Part shown: piece after piece, positions 1 through 12,300 of the stretch
How the letters are laid out: every line of letters begins with the position of its first letter
Numbering within the stretch: the first letter of the stretch is position 1
NCBI RefSeq assembly: GCF_014489615.1
Contig: NZ_CP060826.1
Span: 186,001 to 250,000, forward strand
From: Streptomyces genisteinicus
Lineage (GTDB): Bacteria; Actinomycetota; Actinomycetes; Streptomycetales; Streptomycetaceae
DNA: 64,000 nucleotides
Reading direction: 5' to 3'
Program-made: the position numbers and the translations under genes
Notes under the pieces: generated by a model
Database searches by the model: none
Told to the model about the DNA's origin: nothing
What the model saw: only the letters and a program-made list of their open reading frames with translations

Positions 1-316
1 CCTTGAGGGCGGGCAGCGCGCCGGGTCCGCCGGGCACGCCCCAGCCGCGCGCGGCGGGCAGGTCGCCGATGGCGTCCCGGCCCTCGCGGACCAGTTCCCA
101 GAGCCCTTCGGGGTCGTCGGCCCCGCCCGGGTAGCGGCAGGCCATGCCGACGACGGCGAGCGGCTCGCGCTCGCGGCCCTCCGCCTCCGCGAGCCGCTGC
201 CGCGTCTCGGCGAGGTCGGCGGTGACCCGCTTGAGGTACTGGAGCAGTTTCTGTTCGCCTGCCGCGCCCGGCCCCTGTGCGGGTTCGGTGCGGTCGGCCG
301 TCGGGCGGGAGTTCAC
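1..316 (-). CDS. PKS-D: modular type I polyketide synthase, N-terminal fragment
   Basis: Only the first 105 codons are in the window; the gene runs off the left edge. It starts at a GTG (314-316) that overlaps the TGA stop of PKS-C (313-315), so translation is probably coupled. An AAGGAG Shine-Dalgarno sequence (328-333) lies 11 nt upstream, inside the last codons of PKS-C. After a Pro/Gly/Ala-rich leader, residues about 21-48 form a charged N-terminal coiled-coil docking helix (EQKLLQYLKRVTADLAETR). The ketosynthase then begins with the usual PLAVVGMACRYPGG. The helix resembles that of PKS-B more than that of PKS-C. It should receive the chain from PKS-C. The rest of the KS and all later domains are outside the window, so extender choice and reduction cannot be predicted. 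Confidence 0.93.
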   Translation of the reverse strand, partial: MNSRPTADRTEPAQGPGAAGEQKLLQYLKRVTADLAETRQRLAEAEGREREPLAVVGMACRYPGGADDPEGLWELVREGRDAIGDLPAARGWGVPGGPGALPALK

Positions 317-3300
317 GACAGTCCCAGCTCCTTGTCGATGAAGTCGAAGACGTCGGATGCGGAGGCGTCCTCGAGGCGGTCCGCGACGGCGGTCTTCACG
401 CCCGCCGCGTCCGTCTCGCCCTCGGTGACCCGGGCCAGCAGGGCGCGCAGCCGGTCGGCGACCTCGGGGCTGTCGGCTCCGGCCGCGGCGAGCCTGCCGA
501 CGGCCGCCTCCAGCCGGTCGAGGCCGGCCAGCACGTCGGCGGTGCCGGCCCCGGCCGGGTCGGTGGACACGGCGAGCGAGGTCCACAGGTGCGCGGCGAG
601 CGCGGCGGGCGTGGGGTGCTCGAAGACCAGGGCTGCGGGCAGCCGCAGCGCGGTCGCCGCGGTGAGCCGGTTGCGCAGTTCCACCGCGGTGAGCGAGTCG
701 AAGCCGAGCTTGGTGAAGGCGTGGTCGGCGGCGACCGCGTCCGGACCGTCGTAGCCGAGGACGGCCGCGGCCTGTGCGCGGACGAGGTCGAGGAGGGTGC
801 GCCGCTGCTCCGGTTCCGGGAGCCGGGCGAGGTCCGCGGCCAGGTCGCGGGGGGCCGCCGCGCCGGCCCGGGTGCGCTCGGCGGGGGCGCGGACCAGGCC
901 GCGCAGCAGCGCGGGCACCGGCTGCCCCTTCGCCTGCTCGCGCAGGCGTGCGAGGTCGAGGGCGACGGGCACCAGATGGGCGTGCGGCAGGGTGCGGGCA
1001 GTGTCGAACAGGGCCATGCCCGCCTCCGGGCCGATCAGGCCGGCGGTGGCCGCCCGGTCGCGTTCGCGGCGGCCGAGGCCGCCGGCCATGCCGTCCTCGG
1101 TGTCCCACAGGCCCCAGGCCAGGGACTGGCCGGCGAGTCCGCGGACCCGGCGGCGGTGGGCCAGGGCGTCGAGGGCCGCGTTGGCGGCGGAGTAGCCCGC
1201 CTGCCCGGCGGACCCGAAGGTCGCCGCCGCGGAGGAGAACAGGACGAAGAACGCCAGGTCCTGATGGGCCGTCAGTTCGTCGAGGAGCAGGGCCGCGTCC
1301 GCCTTGGGGGCGAGGACCCGGTCGGCGCGTTCGGGGGTGAGCGCGTCGAGCATCCCGTCGTCGAGGATGCCGGCGGCGTGGACGATTCCGGTGAGCGGCC
1401 GGTCCAGGCCGTCCAGGAGCGCGGTGAGCGCCTTGCGGTCGGAGACGTCGCAGGCCTCGATCCGCACGGCGGCTCCGGTGCCGGCGAGTTCGGCGGCGAG
1501 CCGGTCGGCGCCGGGGGCGGCCGGTCCGCTGCGGCCGGCCAGGACCAGGTGCCGTACGCCGTGCTCGGCGACCAGGTGCCGGGCGAGCAGGCCCGCCAGC
1601 GCTCCGGTGCCGCCGGTGACGAGGACCGTGCCGTCCGGGTCGGGGGCGGCGGGCAGGGTGAGGACGTTCTTGCCGACGTGCCGGCCGCGGCCCATGAACC
1701 GGAACGCCTCGGCGGCGTCCCGCAGGTCCCAGGCGGTGAGCGGCAGGAGTTCGAGGACTCCCTGCTCGAAGAGGCCGATGATCTCGGTGAAGATCTCCGC
1801 TATCCGGCCCCGGTCGGTGCTCATGAGGTCGAACACGTCGTAGTGGGTGCCGGGGTGGTCGGCGGTGACCCGCCCGGCGTCGCGGATGTCCGTCTTGCCC
1901 ATTTCGACGAACCGGCCGCCGGGCGCGAGGAGCCGCAGCGAGGCGTCGATGAAGGCGCCTTCCAGCGAGTTGAGCACGATGTCGACGCCGCGCCCGCCGG
2001 TGGCTTCGCGCACCCGGTCCTCGAAGCCGGTGGTCCGGGAGGAGGAGAGCCGCTCGCCGGGCAGGCCGGTGGCGGGCCACTTGCCCGGGGAGGCGGTGCC
2101 GTGGATCTCCAGACCGAGGTGGCGGGCGAGCTGTACGGCGGCCATGCCGACGCCGCCCGCGGCCGCGTGGACGAGGACGCTCTCGCCCGCTGTCGCTCCC
2201 GCGACGTCCACGAGGCCGTAGTAGGCGGTGAGGAAGGGGGTGGGCACGGAGGCGGCCTCGGCGAAGTTCCACTCCGGCCGCATCCGCGCCAGCACCCGCC
2301 GGTCGGTGACGGCGGTGGGCCCGAAGGCCCCGGCGAAGAGGCCGAAGACACGGTCGCCGGGGGCGAGGTCGGTGACCTCGGCGCCCGTCTCCAGGACCAC
2401 GCCGGCGCCTTCGGTGCCCATGCCGCGCTGCCCGGGGACCATGCCGAGGGCCATCACCACGTCGCGGAAGTTGACGCCCGCGGCGCGCATCGCGACCCGT
2501 ACCTGGGTGGGGCCGAGGTCGGCGAGGGCCTCCGGGGCGGGCACGAACGCCAGGTTGTCCAGGGTGCCTTCGCCGGTGGTGTCCAGCCGGGTGCCGGGCA
2601 CCGGCTCCCCGGCGGGGGCCGGCCAGGCTCCGCGGGCCAGCCGCGGCGCGAGGAGCGCACCGGAGCGGATCGCGATCTGCGGCTCCGGGGAGCCGAGCGC
2701 GGCGGGCAGGGCGGCGGCCGAGTCGGGGTGGCCGTCGGCGTCGACGAGCGCGAAGTGGTCCGGGTGCTCGCTCTGCGCCGAGCGCAGCAGGCCGTGCACG
2801 GCGGCGCCCGCGAGGTCGGGGACGCCCTCTCCCGCGCCGACGGCGACCGCGCGTGAGGTGAGCACGGCGAGGCGGCAGCCGGCGAAGCGGGGGTCGGACA
2901 GCCAGGTCCGGGTGGCGTGCAGCGCCTCGTGGACGGCGGCGTGCAGGGCGGCGGCGGTGGCGTCGGCGGACGCCCCGGCGGGTTCCGTTCCGCCCGGCCG
3001 CGAGCCGCACCACAGGACGGCCCGGGGCAGCGGTTCGCCCGCGTCGAGCGCGGCGCCGAACGCGTCCAGGTCGTCGTAGCGGGTCGCCTCGACGGGGGCC
3101 AGGGCGGCGGGCGGCGGGCCGACGAGGACCAGCGGGAGGTCGGTTCCCTCGGCGGCGGGCGCCCAGTCCACGCGGTGGAGCACGTCGAGGTCGGCGGCGC
3201 GGGCCGCACGGCGCAGCGCGTCGGGGCCGACCTGGCGCAGGGTGAGCGAGGCGACGTCGGCGACGGGGGCCCCGTCGGTGTCGGTGGCCGCGAGCGCGAG

Positions 3301-6300
3301 GGCGTCCCGGCCGGCCGGCGTCAGCCGCACCCGCAGGGTGCCCGCGCCCGTCGCGTACAGCCGGACTCCTTCCCAGGCGAACGGGAGCAGCCCGGTCCGG
3401 TCGAGCAGGCCGCCGACTCCGGCCGCGTGCAGGGCGGCGTCGAAGAGCGCGGGGTGCAGTCCGAAGCGTTCGGCGTCGGCGCGCGCCCCTTCGGGAAGCG
3501 CGACCTCGGCGTACAGGCCGTCGTCGTCGCGCCAGAGTGCCTTCAGCCCCTGGAAGACCGGCCCGTAGGTGTAGCCGGCGTCGGCGAGGGCCTCGTAGCA
3601 GCCGTCGACGGGGACCGGTTCGGCTCCGGCGGGCGGCCAGGAGGCGGGTGCGCCGGGCCCGGGGTCCGCGTCCGCGGTGCCCGGGGCGGCGAGGAAGCCG
3701 GTGGCGTGGGTGGTCCACGCCGGGCCGGCCTCGCCGGGGGCGTCCGCCGTCTGCGGGCGGGCGGAGACGGTGACGGGCCGGCGGCCGTCGTCGGACGCCT
3801 CCCCGACCAGCATCTGGAGGGTCACGCCCCCGCCCGCCGGTACGACCAGGGGTGCCTGGAGGGTGAGTTCGTCCACTCCGTCGAGGCCCGCGTGCAGGGC
3901 CAGTTCGACGAAGGCGGTGCCGGGCAGCAGCACCGTGTCCCCGATCGTGTGCTCGGCGAGCCAGGGGTGGGTGGCCGTCGACAGCCGGCCGGTCCACAGC
4001 GTGCCGCCGCCGGCCAGCGGGGCCGCCGCGCCGAGCAGCGGGTGCCGTACGCCGGACAGGCCGGCCGCGGCGACGTCGGCGGTCGGACGGATGTCGGGCC
4101 AGTAGCGCCGCTGCTGGAAGGCGTAGGTGGGCAGGTCGAGGAGGGTGCGGCCGGACGGGCCGCCGAGCAGGCCGGGCCAGTCCACGCCGACGCCCGCGCT
4201 GTGCGCCTCGGCGAGCGCGAGTGCCCAGCGGCGGACGTCGTCCTCGCCCCGGCGCAGCGTGGTGAGCACCGCGCCCGGGGCGCCGGTGTCGTCGAGGGTG
4301 TCGGTGATGCCCGGGGTGAGCACCGGGTGCGGGCTGATCTCCAGGAAGGCGGTGTGCCCGTCGGCCACGGCGGCGCGGACGGCCTGGTCGAGCCGTACGG
4401 TGTCGCGGAGGTTGCGGTACCAGTAGCCGGGGTCCAGCTCCGCGGTGTCCAGCTCGGCGCCGGTGACCGTCGAGTAGAACGGGACGCCGCCGGCGGCGGC
4501 GGGGGTCTCGGGCAGTGCCTCGAAGACCGGGCGCAGCGGCTCCACGAGCACGGTGTGCGAGGCGTAGTCGATGCCGACGCGGCGTGCGCGCACCCCGCGC
4601 CGGTCGCACTCGGCGGTCAGTTCGGCGAGTGCGGCTTCCTCGCCGCCGACCACGGTGGCACGCGGGCCGTTGAGCGCCGCGATCCACAGCGGTCCGGTGA
4701 GCTCGGAGAGCAGTTCCGCGGCCCCGGCTTCGGTCAGCGGCAGGGACACCAGGCCGCTGCGGCCGGACAGCCGGTCGGCGATGGCCCGGCTGCGGGCGGC
4801 GACGACGCGCGCCGCGTCCCCGAGGTCCATGGCCCCGGCGACGACGGCGGCGGCCAGTTCGCCCTGGGAGGCGCCGATCACGGCGGCGGGCTCGACGCCC
4901 GACGCACGCCACAGTTCGGCCAGCGAGACCATGACCGCCCACAGCAGCGGCTGGACGACGTCGGCACGGTCCGCTTCGCCGTGCACCGGGTCCTCGCCGC
5001 GGATCACCGCGATGGGAGAGAAGTCGAGGTACGGGGCGAGGGCGCGCTCGCACTCCTCGAGGCGTGCCCGGAACACCGGTTCCGTGTCGATCAGCCGGGC
5101 GGCCATGCCGCTCCACTGGGCGCCCTGGCCCGGGAAGACGAAGACGGGCGCGCCGGTCTGACGGGCCGTGCCGCGGCGCAGCTCCGGCGACTCGCGGTCG
5201 GCGGCGAGGGCGGCGAGCCCGTCCGTGCCGAGGACGACGGCGCGCTCGGTGAGGGTGGCGCGGGCCGTGGCCAGCGTCCAGGCCACGTCGAGCGGGTCGC
5301 CCGACGCCTGGGCGACCGGGGCGGATCCGGCGAGCCGGCGGGCCTGGTCGCGCAGGCCGTCGGGGGTGTCGGCGGAGAGCAGCCACGGCACCGGCCGGGC
5401 GGAGGCGCCCGGCGCGGCGGTTCCGTCGCCCGTGCCCGCCGCGCCTGCGGGCGCGGGTACGGCGTGGGCCTGGGCCTCGCCGGCGGGGGCGGCTCCGGTG
5501 CGGGCCTGGGCTTCGCCGGCGGGGGCGGGGGCGGCTCCGGTGCGGGCCTGGGCTTCGCCGGCGGGGGCGGGTACGGCTCCGGCGCGGGCGGACGCCTCGT
5601 CGGCGGGGGCCTGCTCCAGGATCACGTGGGCGTTGGTGCCGCTCATGCCGAACGACGAGACGCCCACCCGGCGCGGCCCCGGCTTCTCGGGCCAGGCCCG
5701 CTCCTCGGCGAGCAGCCGGACGTTGCCGGCCGTCCAGTCGACCTGGGTGGTGGGCCGGTCGGCGAAGAGCGTGCGGGGCAGCCGGCCGGCGCGCATCGCC
5801 ATGGCGCCCTTGATGACGCCCGCGATACCCGAAGCGGCCTGCGTGTGACCGATGTTGGATTTGACCGAGCCGAGCCAGAGCGGCACGTCGTCCGCCCGGT
5901 CCTGCCCGTAGGTGGCCAGCAGCGCCTGCGCCTCGATCGGGTCGCCGAGCTTCGTGCCCGTACCGTGCGCCTCGACCATGTCCACGTCGGACGGGGTGAG
6001 TCCGGCGTCGGCGAGGGCGGCGCGGATGACGCGCTGCTGGGAGGGGCCGTTGGGGGCGGTCAGTCCGTTGGACGCGCCGTCCTGGTTGACGGCGGAGCCG
6101 CGGACGACCGCGAGGATGCGGCGGCCGTTGCGCCGGGCGTCGGAGAGGCGCTCGATGAGCAGGATGCCGGCGCCCTCGCCCCAGCCCGTTCCGTCCGCCT
6201 CGTCGGAGAACGCCTTGCAGCGGCCGTCGGCGGCCATCGCGTCCTGCTTGCCGAACTCGGCGAAGACGCCGGGTGTGGACATGGTGACCACACCGCCGGC

Positions 6301-9300
6301 CAGGGCCAGGGAGCATTCGCCGCGGCGCAGCGCCTGCCCCGCGAGGTGCAGGGCGACCAGTCCGGACGAGCAGGCGGTGTCGACGGTGACGGCCGGGCCC
6401 TCCAGGCCGAAGGTGTAGGAGATCCGCCCGGAGAGCACGCTGGCGGAGCCGCCGGTGGCCAGATAGCCCTCGCCGTCCTCCGGGGTCTCGCCGGGCAGAG
6501 AGGTGTAGTCGTGGTTGTTGGCGCCCGCGAAGACCCCGGTGCGCGAGCCGCGCAGGGAGAGCGGGTCGATGCCGGCGCGCTCGAAGACCTCCCAGGCGGT
6601 CTCCAGCAGGAGCCGCTGCTGCGGGTCCATCATCACGGCCTCGCGCGGCGAGATGTTGAACAGGCCGGCGTCGAAGGAGGCGATGTCGGCGAGGAATCCG
6701 CCCTGGAGGGGGCGGGACGCGCCGTCCGGGCCGGCCGGACGCTCGGGCCAGCCGCGCTCGGCGGGGCAGTCGCCGACCGCGTCCACGCCGCCGGCGACGA
6801 GGTCCCACAGGTCCTCGGGCGACCGGACGCCGCCGGGGAAGCGGCAGCTCATGCCGATGACGGCCAGCGGCTCGTCGTGGGAGCCGGCGTCGGGGACGGC
6901 GGGGACGGCCCCGGCGTCGGGGGCGCTCTCCTCGCTGCCTGCCGGGGCCGGCAGGTCCGCGGCGAGCAGACCGGCGAGGTGGGTGGTGAGGTCCTGTGCG
7001 GTGGGGTGGTCGAAGACCAGGGTCGCGGGCAGTTCCAGGCCGGTGGCATCGCTCAGCCGGGTCCGCAGTTCCACCGCCGTCAGCGAGTCGAACCCGAGGT
7101 CGGAGAAGGCCCGCAGCGGTGCGACGCCGTCGCTGCCGCGGTGCCCCAGGGTGGCGGCCGCCTCGTCGCGTACGAGGGCCAGCAGGACCCGCTCCCGCTG
7201 CTGTGCGCCGAGTTCCGCGATACGGCGGCGGAACGGGGAGCCCTGGGCGGAGGCCGTCGTCCCGGTGTCGGGCCGGGCGGCTTCGGGGAGTTCGCCGAAG
7301 AGCGGCGCGGGCCGCACGGCGGTGAAGCTGGTGGCGAACCGGGTCCAGTCGACGTCGGCGAAGGTGAGGCAGCCCACGTCGTCGGAGACCGCCTGTTCCA
7401 GCGCGGTCACCGAGAGCGCGGGGTCGAGCGGCAGGAGGCCGCGGCGGCGCAGGTGCTCCTCCGCCTCGCCGTCGACGAGCATGCCGGCGTCGGCCCAGGG
7501 ACCCCAGGCGACCGAGGTGGCCGCGAGCCCCCGCGCCCGACGCGACTCCGCGAGACCGTCCAGATACGCGTTGGCCGCCGCATACGCCGACTGACCACCA
7601 CTGCCCCACACACCCGCGATCGACGAGAACAGAACGAACATCTCCGCATCCGGCACCAACTCGTCCAGATACCGGGCACCCAACGTCTTCGCCCGCAACA
7701 CCTCGGCGAACTGCTCCGGACCCACACCCACCAACGGAACCGTGTCCACCACACCCGCCGCATGGAACACACCCGTCACCGGATACTCCGCCAGCAACCC
7801 CTCCAACGCACCACGATCCGACACATCACACGCGACCACCGTCGCCACCGCACCCAGCCCCGCGAGCTCGGCCACCAACTCACCGGCCCCCGCAGCCTCC
7901 AACCCCCGCCGACTCGTCAGCACCAGCTCCGACACACCACGCACCGCCAGACGACGCGCCACAGCAGAACCCAACGCACCGGTCCCACCCGTCACCAGCA
8001 CCGCACCCGACGACGCGAACCCACCCCCACCACCGACACCCGACTCCACCCGCACCAGACGACGCGCGAACACACCCGACGCCCGCACCGCAACCTGATC
8101 CTCCGAACCCGCCAACACCCGCACCAGACGCCCACCCGCACGCCCGTCCAGCACCGCCGGCACATCCACCAGACCACCCCAGCGCTGCGGAAACTCCAAC
8201 GCCGCAACCCGGCCCAGCCCCCACACCTGAGCCTGCACCGCATCCACCACACCATCGGCACGCCCCGTCGACACCGCACCCGACGTCACACACCACAACG
8301 GCACATCGATCTCAGCGTCACCCAACGCCTGCACCAACGCCAACGACCACGCCACCGACACCGGCAGACCATCCGGCACACCCGCCACACCCACACGCCC
8401 GTCCAGCGCCACAAGAGACACCACCCCCGCGACACCACCCCCCAGCGCGTCCTCCTCCGTCAAACGAGCAGCCAACTCCCACCGATCAAGCTCACCATCG
8501 TCCAGAACCACCGTGAACGGCTCCGCACCACCACCCGCCAACGCACCCGCACACGCCTCCACACGCGCCCGGTCCACACCCTCCGTCCCCACCACAAGCC
8601 AACGACCCGACAACACAGACGCCGCAGGGGAGGAACCCTCCTCCACCACACGCCACGCCACCCGGTACCGCATACCGTCAGCCCGCGAACGCTCCACCCG
8701 CGCACGCCGCCAACCCGCCAGAGCCGGCAGCACCGCCTCCGCCTCACCCGCGCCCACCCGCAGCACATCCGCCAGCGCCCCACTGTCACCGGCCTCCACC
8801 ACCGACCAGAACGCCTCGTCCTCCGCGCTCACGGTCGTCGCAGGGGCGGCGGGCGCCGCCGCTCCCAGCCAGTACCGCTCGCGCTGGAAGGCATACGTCG
8901 GCAGCGGCACACCCCGCCCCGGCACAACCTGCTCCCAGGCGACGGGGACGCCACGGGTGTGCAGGCGGGCGAGGGCGGCCAGGAGGGTGACGGCCTCGGG
9001 ACGGTCCGGGCGCAGTGCGGGTACGGCGGCGAGGGTGTCGGCCTGCTCCGCGGCGAAGACGGAGAGCACGCCCGCGGGGCCGAGCTCCAGTGCCGTGCGC
9101 GCACCGCCGAGAGAGGCGATCGCGTCGGCGAAGCGCACGGGCTCCCGGATCTGGGACACCCAGTAGTCCGGGGTGGCCATGTCGCCGGGCGCGGTGGGAA
9201 CGACGGGAATACTCGGGGCGTGGTACGTCAGCGACTCCGCCACGGACGCGAAGTCCGCCAGCATCGGCTCCATCAGGTGCGAGTGGAACGCGTGCGACAC

Positions 9301-12300
9301 GGTCAGCCGCTTCACCCGGACACCGTCGGCCCGCAGCCGCTCCTCCAGCCCGTCGATCGCGTCCGCGTCACCGGAGACGGTGAGCGATGTCGGCCCGTTG
9401 ACCGCCGCGAGGTCCACGCCCTCGGGCAGCTCCAGGCCCTCCTCGGCCAGCTCGACGGCCAGCATCGCGCCGCCCTCCGGCAGCGCGTCCATCAGCCGGC
9501 CCCGCGCCGAGACGAGTGCACAGGCGTCGTCCAGCGAGAGCACACCCGCGACATGCGCGGCGGCCAGCTCACCGATCGAGTGGCCGACGAGGACGTCAGG
9601 GGTCACACCCCACGACTCGATGAGACGGTAGAGCGCGACCTCGACCGCGAACAGCCCCGCCTGGGCGTAGACGGTGCGGTCCAGCGCCTCCCCGTCCTCG
9701 AACACCACGTCCCGCAGGGGACGTTCGAGGTCCACCCGGGCGCAGACCGCGTCGAACGCGTCCGCGAACACCGGGAACGCCTCGTACAGCTCACGGCCCA
9801 TCCCGGCGCGCTGCGCACCCTGGCCGGTGAAGAGCAGGGCCAGCCCGCCATGCACGGCCTCGTCGCGGACCACCGACGGCACGGACCTGTCCTCGGCCAG
9901 CGCGCGCACTCCGGCGAGCAGGTCCTCCCGGTCCGCACCGAGCACGACAGCCCGGTGCTCCAGCGCCGCACGACCCGTCGCCAGCGTGTGCGCCACCGCG
10001 GACGAGGCCACCTCCGGACGCTCCGCCAGGAACGCCTCCAGCCGGCCCGCCTGGGCCGCCAGCGCACCCTTCGACCGCGCCGACAGCACCCACGGCACCA
10101 CGGCACCCGCGTCCGGAGCCACCTCGACGGCCTCTGCGACCTCGTCGAACGAACCGTCGGCCTGCTCCAGGATCACATGCGCGTTCGTCCCGCTCACACC
10201 GAACGACGACACACCCGCACGGCGCGGACGCCCCGCCTCCGGCCACTCCCGCGCCTCGGCCAGCAGCTCGACCGACCCCGCCGACCAGTCCACATGCGGT
10301 GTCGGCGCGTCCACGTGGAGCGTCGCCGGCAGCACACCCCGCCGGATCGCCTCCACCATCTTGATGACGCCCGCGACGCCCGAAGCCGCCTGCGTGTGAC
10401 CGATGTTCGACTTCACCGACCCCAGGTACAGCGGCTCCTCACGGTCCTGCCCGTACGTCGCAAGCAGCGCCTGCGCCTCGATCGGGTCGCCCAGCCGGGT
10501 CCCCGTGCCATGCGCCTCCACCGCGTCCACGTCGGAGGTCCCCAGCCCGGCCGCGGCCAGCGCCGCCCGCACCACACGCTGCTGCGCGGGACCGTTCGGC
10601 GCCGTCAGACCGTTCGACGCACCGTCCTGGTTCACCGCCGAGCCACGCATCACGCCGAGCACCTCGTGCCCGTTGCGCCGCGCGTCCGACAGCCGCTCCA
10701 GCAGCAGCAGACCGACGCCCTCGCCCCAGCCCGTGCCGTCCGCGCCGGCCGCGAACGCCTTGCACCGGCCGTCGGAGGCGAGTCCGTCCTGACGGTCGAA
10801 CTCGGCGAAGATGTCGGGACCGACGATCACGGTGACACCGCCCGCGAGGGCCATCTCGCACTCACCCGTGCGCAGCGACTGCGCGGCCAGGTGGAGCGCC
10901 ACCAGCGACGACGAGCACGCCGTGTCGACGGTGACCGCCGGGCCCTCCAGCCCGAACGAGTACGCGACCCGGCCCGACAGCACACTGCCCGCCATGCCGG
11001 TCATCAGGTGGCCGTCGGCGCCCTCGGTGCGCCCGCCGGTTCCGTAGCCGGACGTCGAGGCGCCGACGAAGACGCCGGTCGTCGTGCCCTGGAACGTGCG
11101 CGGGTTCATGCCCGCCCGCTCCAGCGTCTCCCACGCCGTCTCCAGCAGCAGTCGCTGCTGCGGGTCCATGGCGATCGCCTCACGGGGCGAGATGCCGAAC
11201 AGGTCGGCGTCGAACTCCGTGGCGTCGTGCACGAAGCCGCCCTCGGTGGCGAAGGCCCCGGTCTCCTGGAGGGCGGCGACGTCCCAGTCGCGGTCGGTGG
11301 GGAAGGCGGAGATGCCGTCGGCTCCGGAGGCGACGAGGTCCCACAGGTCCTCGGGCGACCGGACGCCGCCGGGGAAGCGGCAGGCCATGGAGACGATCGC
11401 GATCGGCTCGTCCGGGTCGGCCGCGGCGCGGAGGGCGGTCGGCGCGGAGGCGTCGCCGGGTGCGGAGGAGGGCAGCAGGTCGGCGAGGTGGCCGGCGAGC
11501 GCCTGGGCGGTGGGGTGGTCGAAGACCAGGGTCGCGGAGAGGGAGAGGCCGGTCTCGGCCATCAGCCGGTCGCGGAGGTCGACGGCGGTGAGCGAGTCGA
11601 ATCCGAGGGAGGAGAAGGAGAGTTCGACGGGGACGCTGTCCGCACTGGCGTGGCCCAGGACCGCGGCGGCACCGGTTCTGACGGCGTCCAGCAGGACGGC
11701 CCGGCGCTCGGCGGGCCCCTTGCCCGCGAGTGCGGCCACCAGGGGCGCGGCGTCGGAGTCCGTGTCCGGCCCGGAGACGGCGGCGGACGGAGCCACGGCT
11801 TCGGGGATGGTGTCGAAGAGCGTCGTGGCGCGGCCCGACCCGAAGGCCGGTGCGAACCGGGTCCAGTCGGCGTCGGCGGCGACGATGCAGCCCAGGTCGC
11901 GGACGACGGCGTCCTCCAGGACGGTCACCCCGAGCTCGGGCGGGAGCGGCGTCAGGCCGCGGCGGCGCAGGTAGTCCTCGGCGTTCTCCTCGACGAGCAT
12001 GCCGGCGTCGGCCCAGGGGCCCCAGGCGACCGAGGTGGCCGCGAGCCCGCGCGCCCGACGCGACTCCGCGAGACCGTCCAGATACGCGTTGGCCGCCGCA
12101 TACGCCGACTGACCACCACTGCCCCACACACCCGCGATCGACGAGAACAGAACGAACATCTCCGCATCCGGCACCAACTCGTCCAGATACCGGGCACCCA
12201 ACGTCTTCGCCCGCAACACCTCGGCGAACTGCTCCGGACCCACACCCACCAACGGAACCGTGTCCACCACACCCGCCGCATGGAACACACCCGTCACCGG

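Larger units (their letters stand above)
6960..11420 (-). other. PKS-C module C3: KS-AT(malonyl)-KR(A)-ACP
   Basis: Same architecture as C2: complete KS, AT with GHSIG (9571-9585) and HAFH (malonyl), A-type KR with Trp eight residues before the catalytic Tyr, and ACP with LGFDSL near 7081-7100. Predicted output: unbranched beta-hydroxyl. The KS N-terminal third, parts of the AT (including the GQGAQ region) and the linker before the ACP differ from C2. The near-identity is therefore confined to blocks, which points to gene conversion or a duplication that has partly diverged. Confidence 0.93.

Noticed and set aside
1660..2580. Assigning the C4 methyl configuration from the ER sequence
   Set aside because: I could not place the diagnostic ER Tyr/Val position with confidence by eye, so I make no stereochemical claim.
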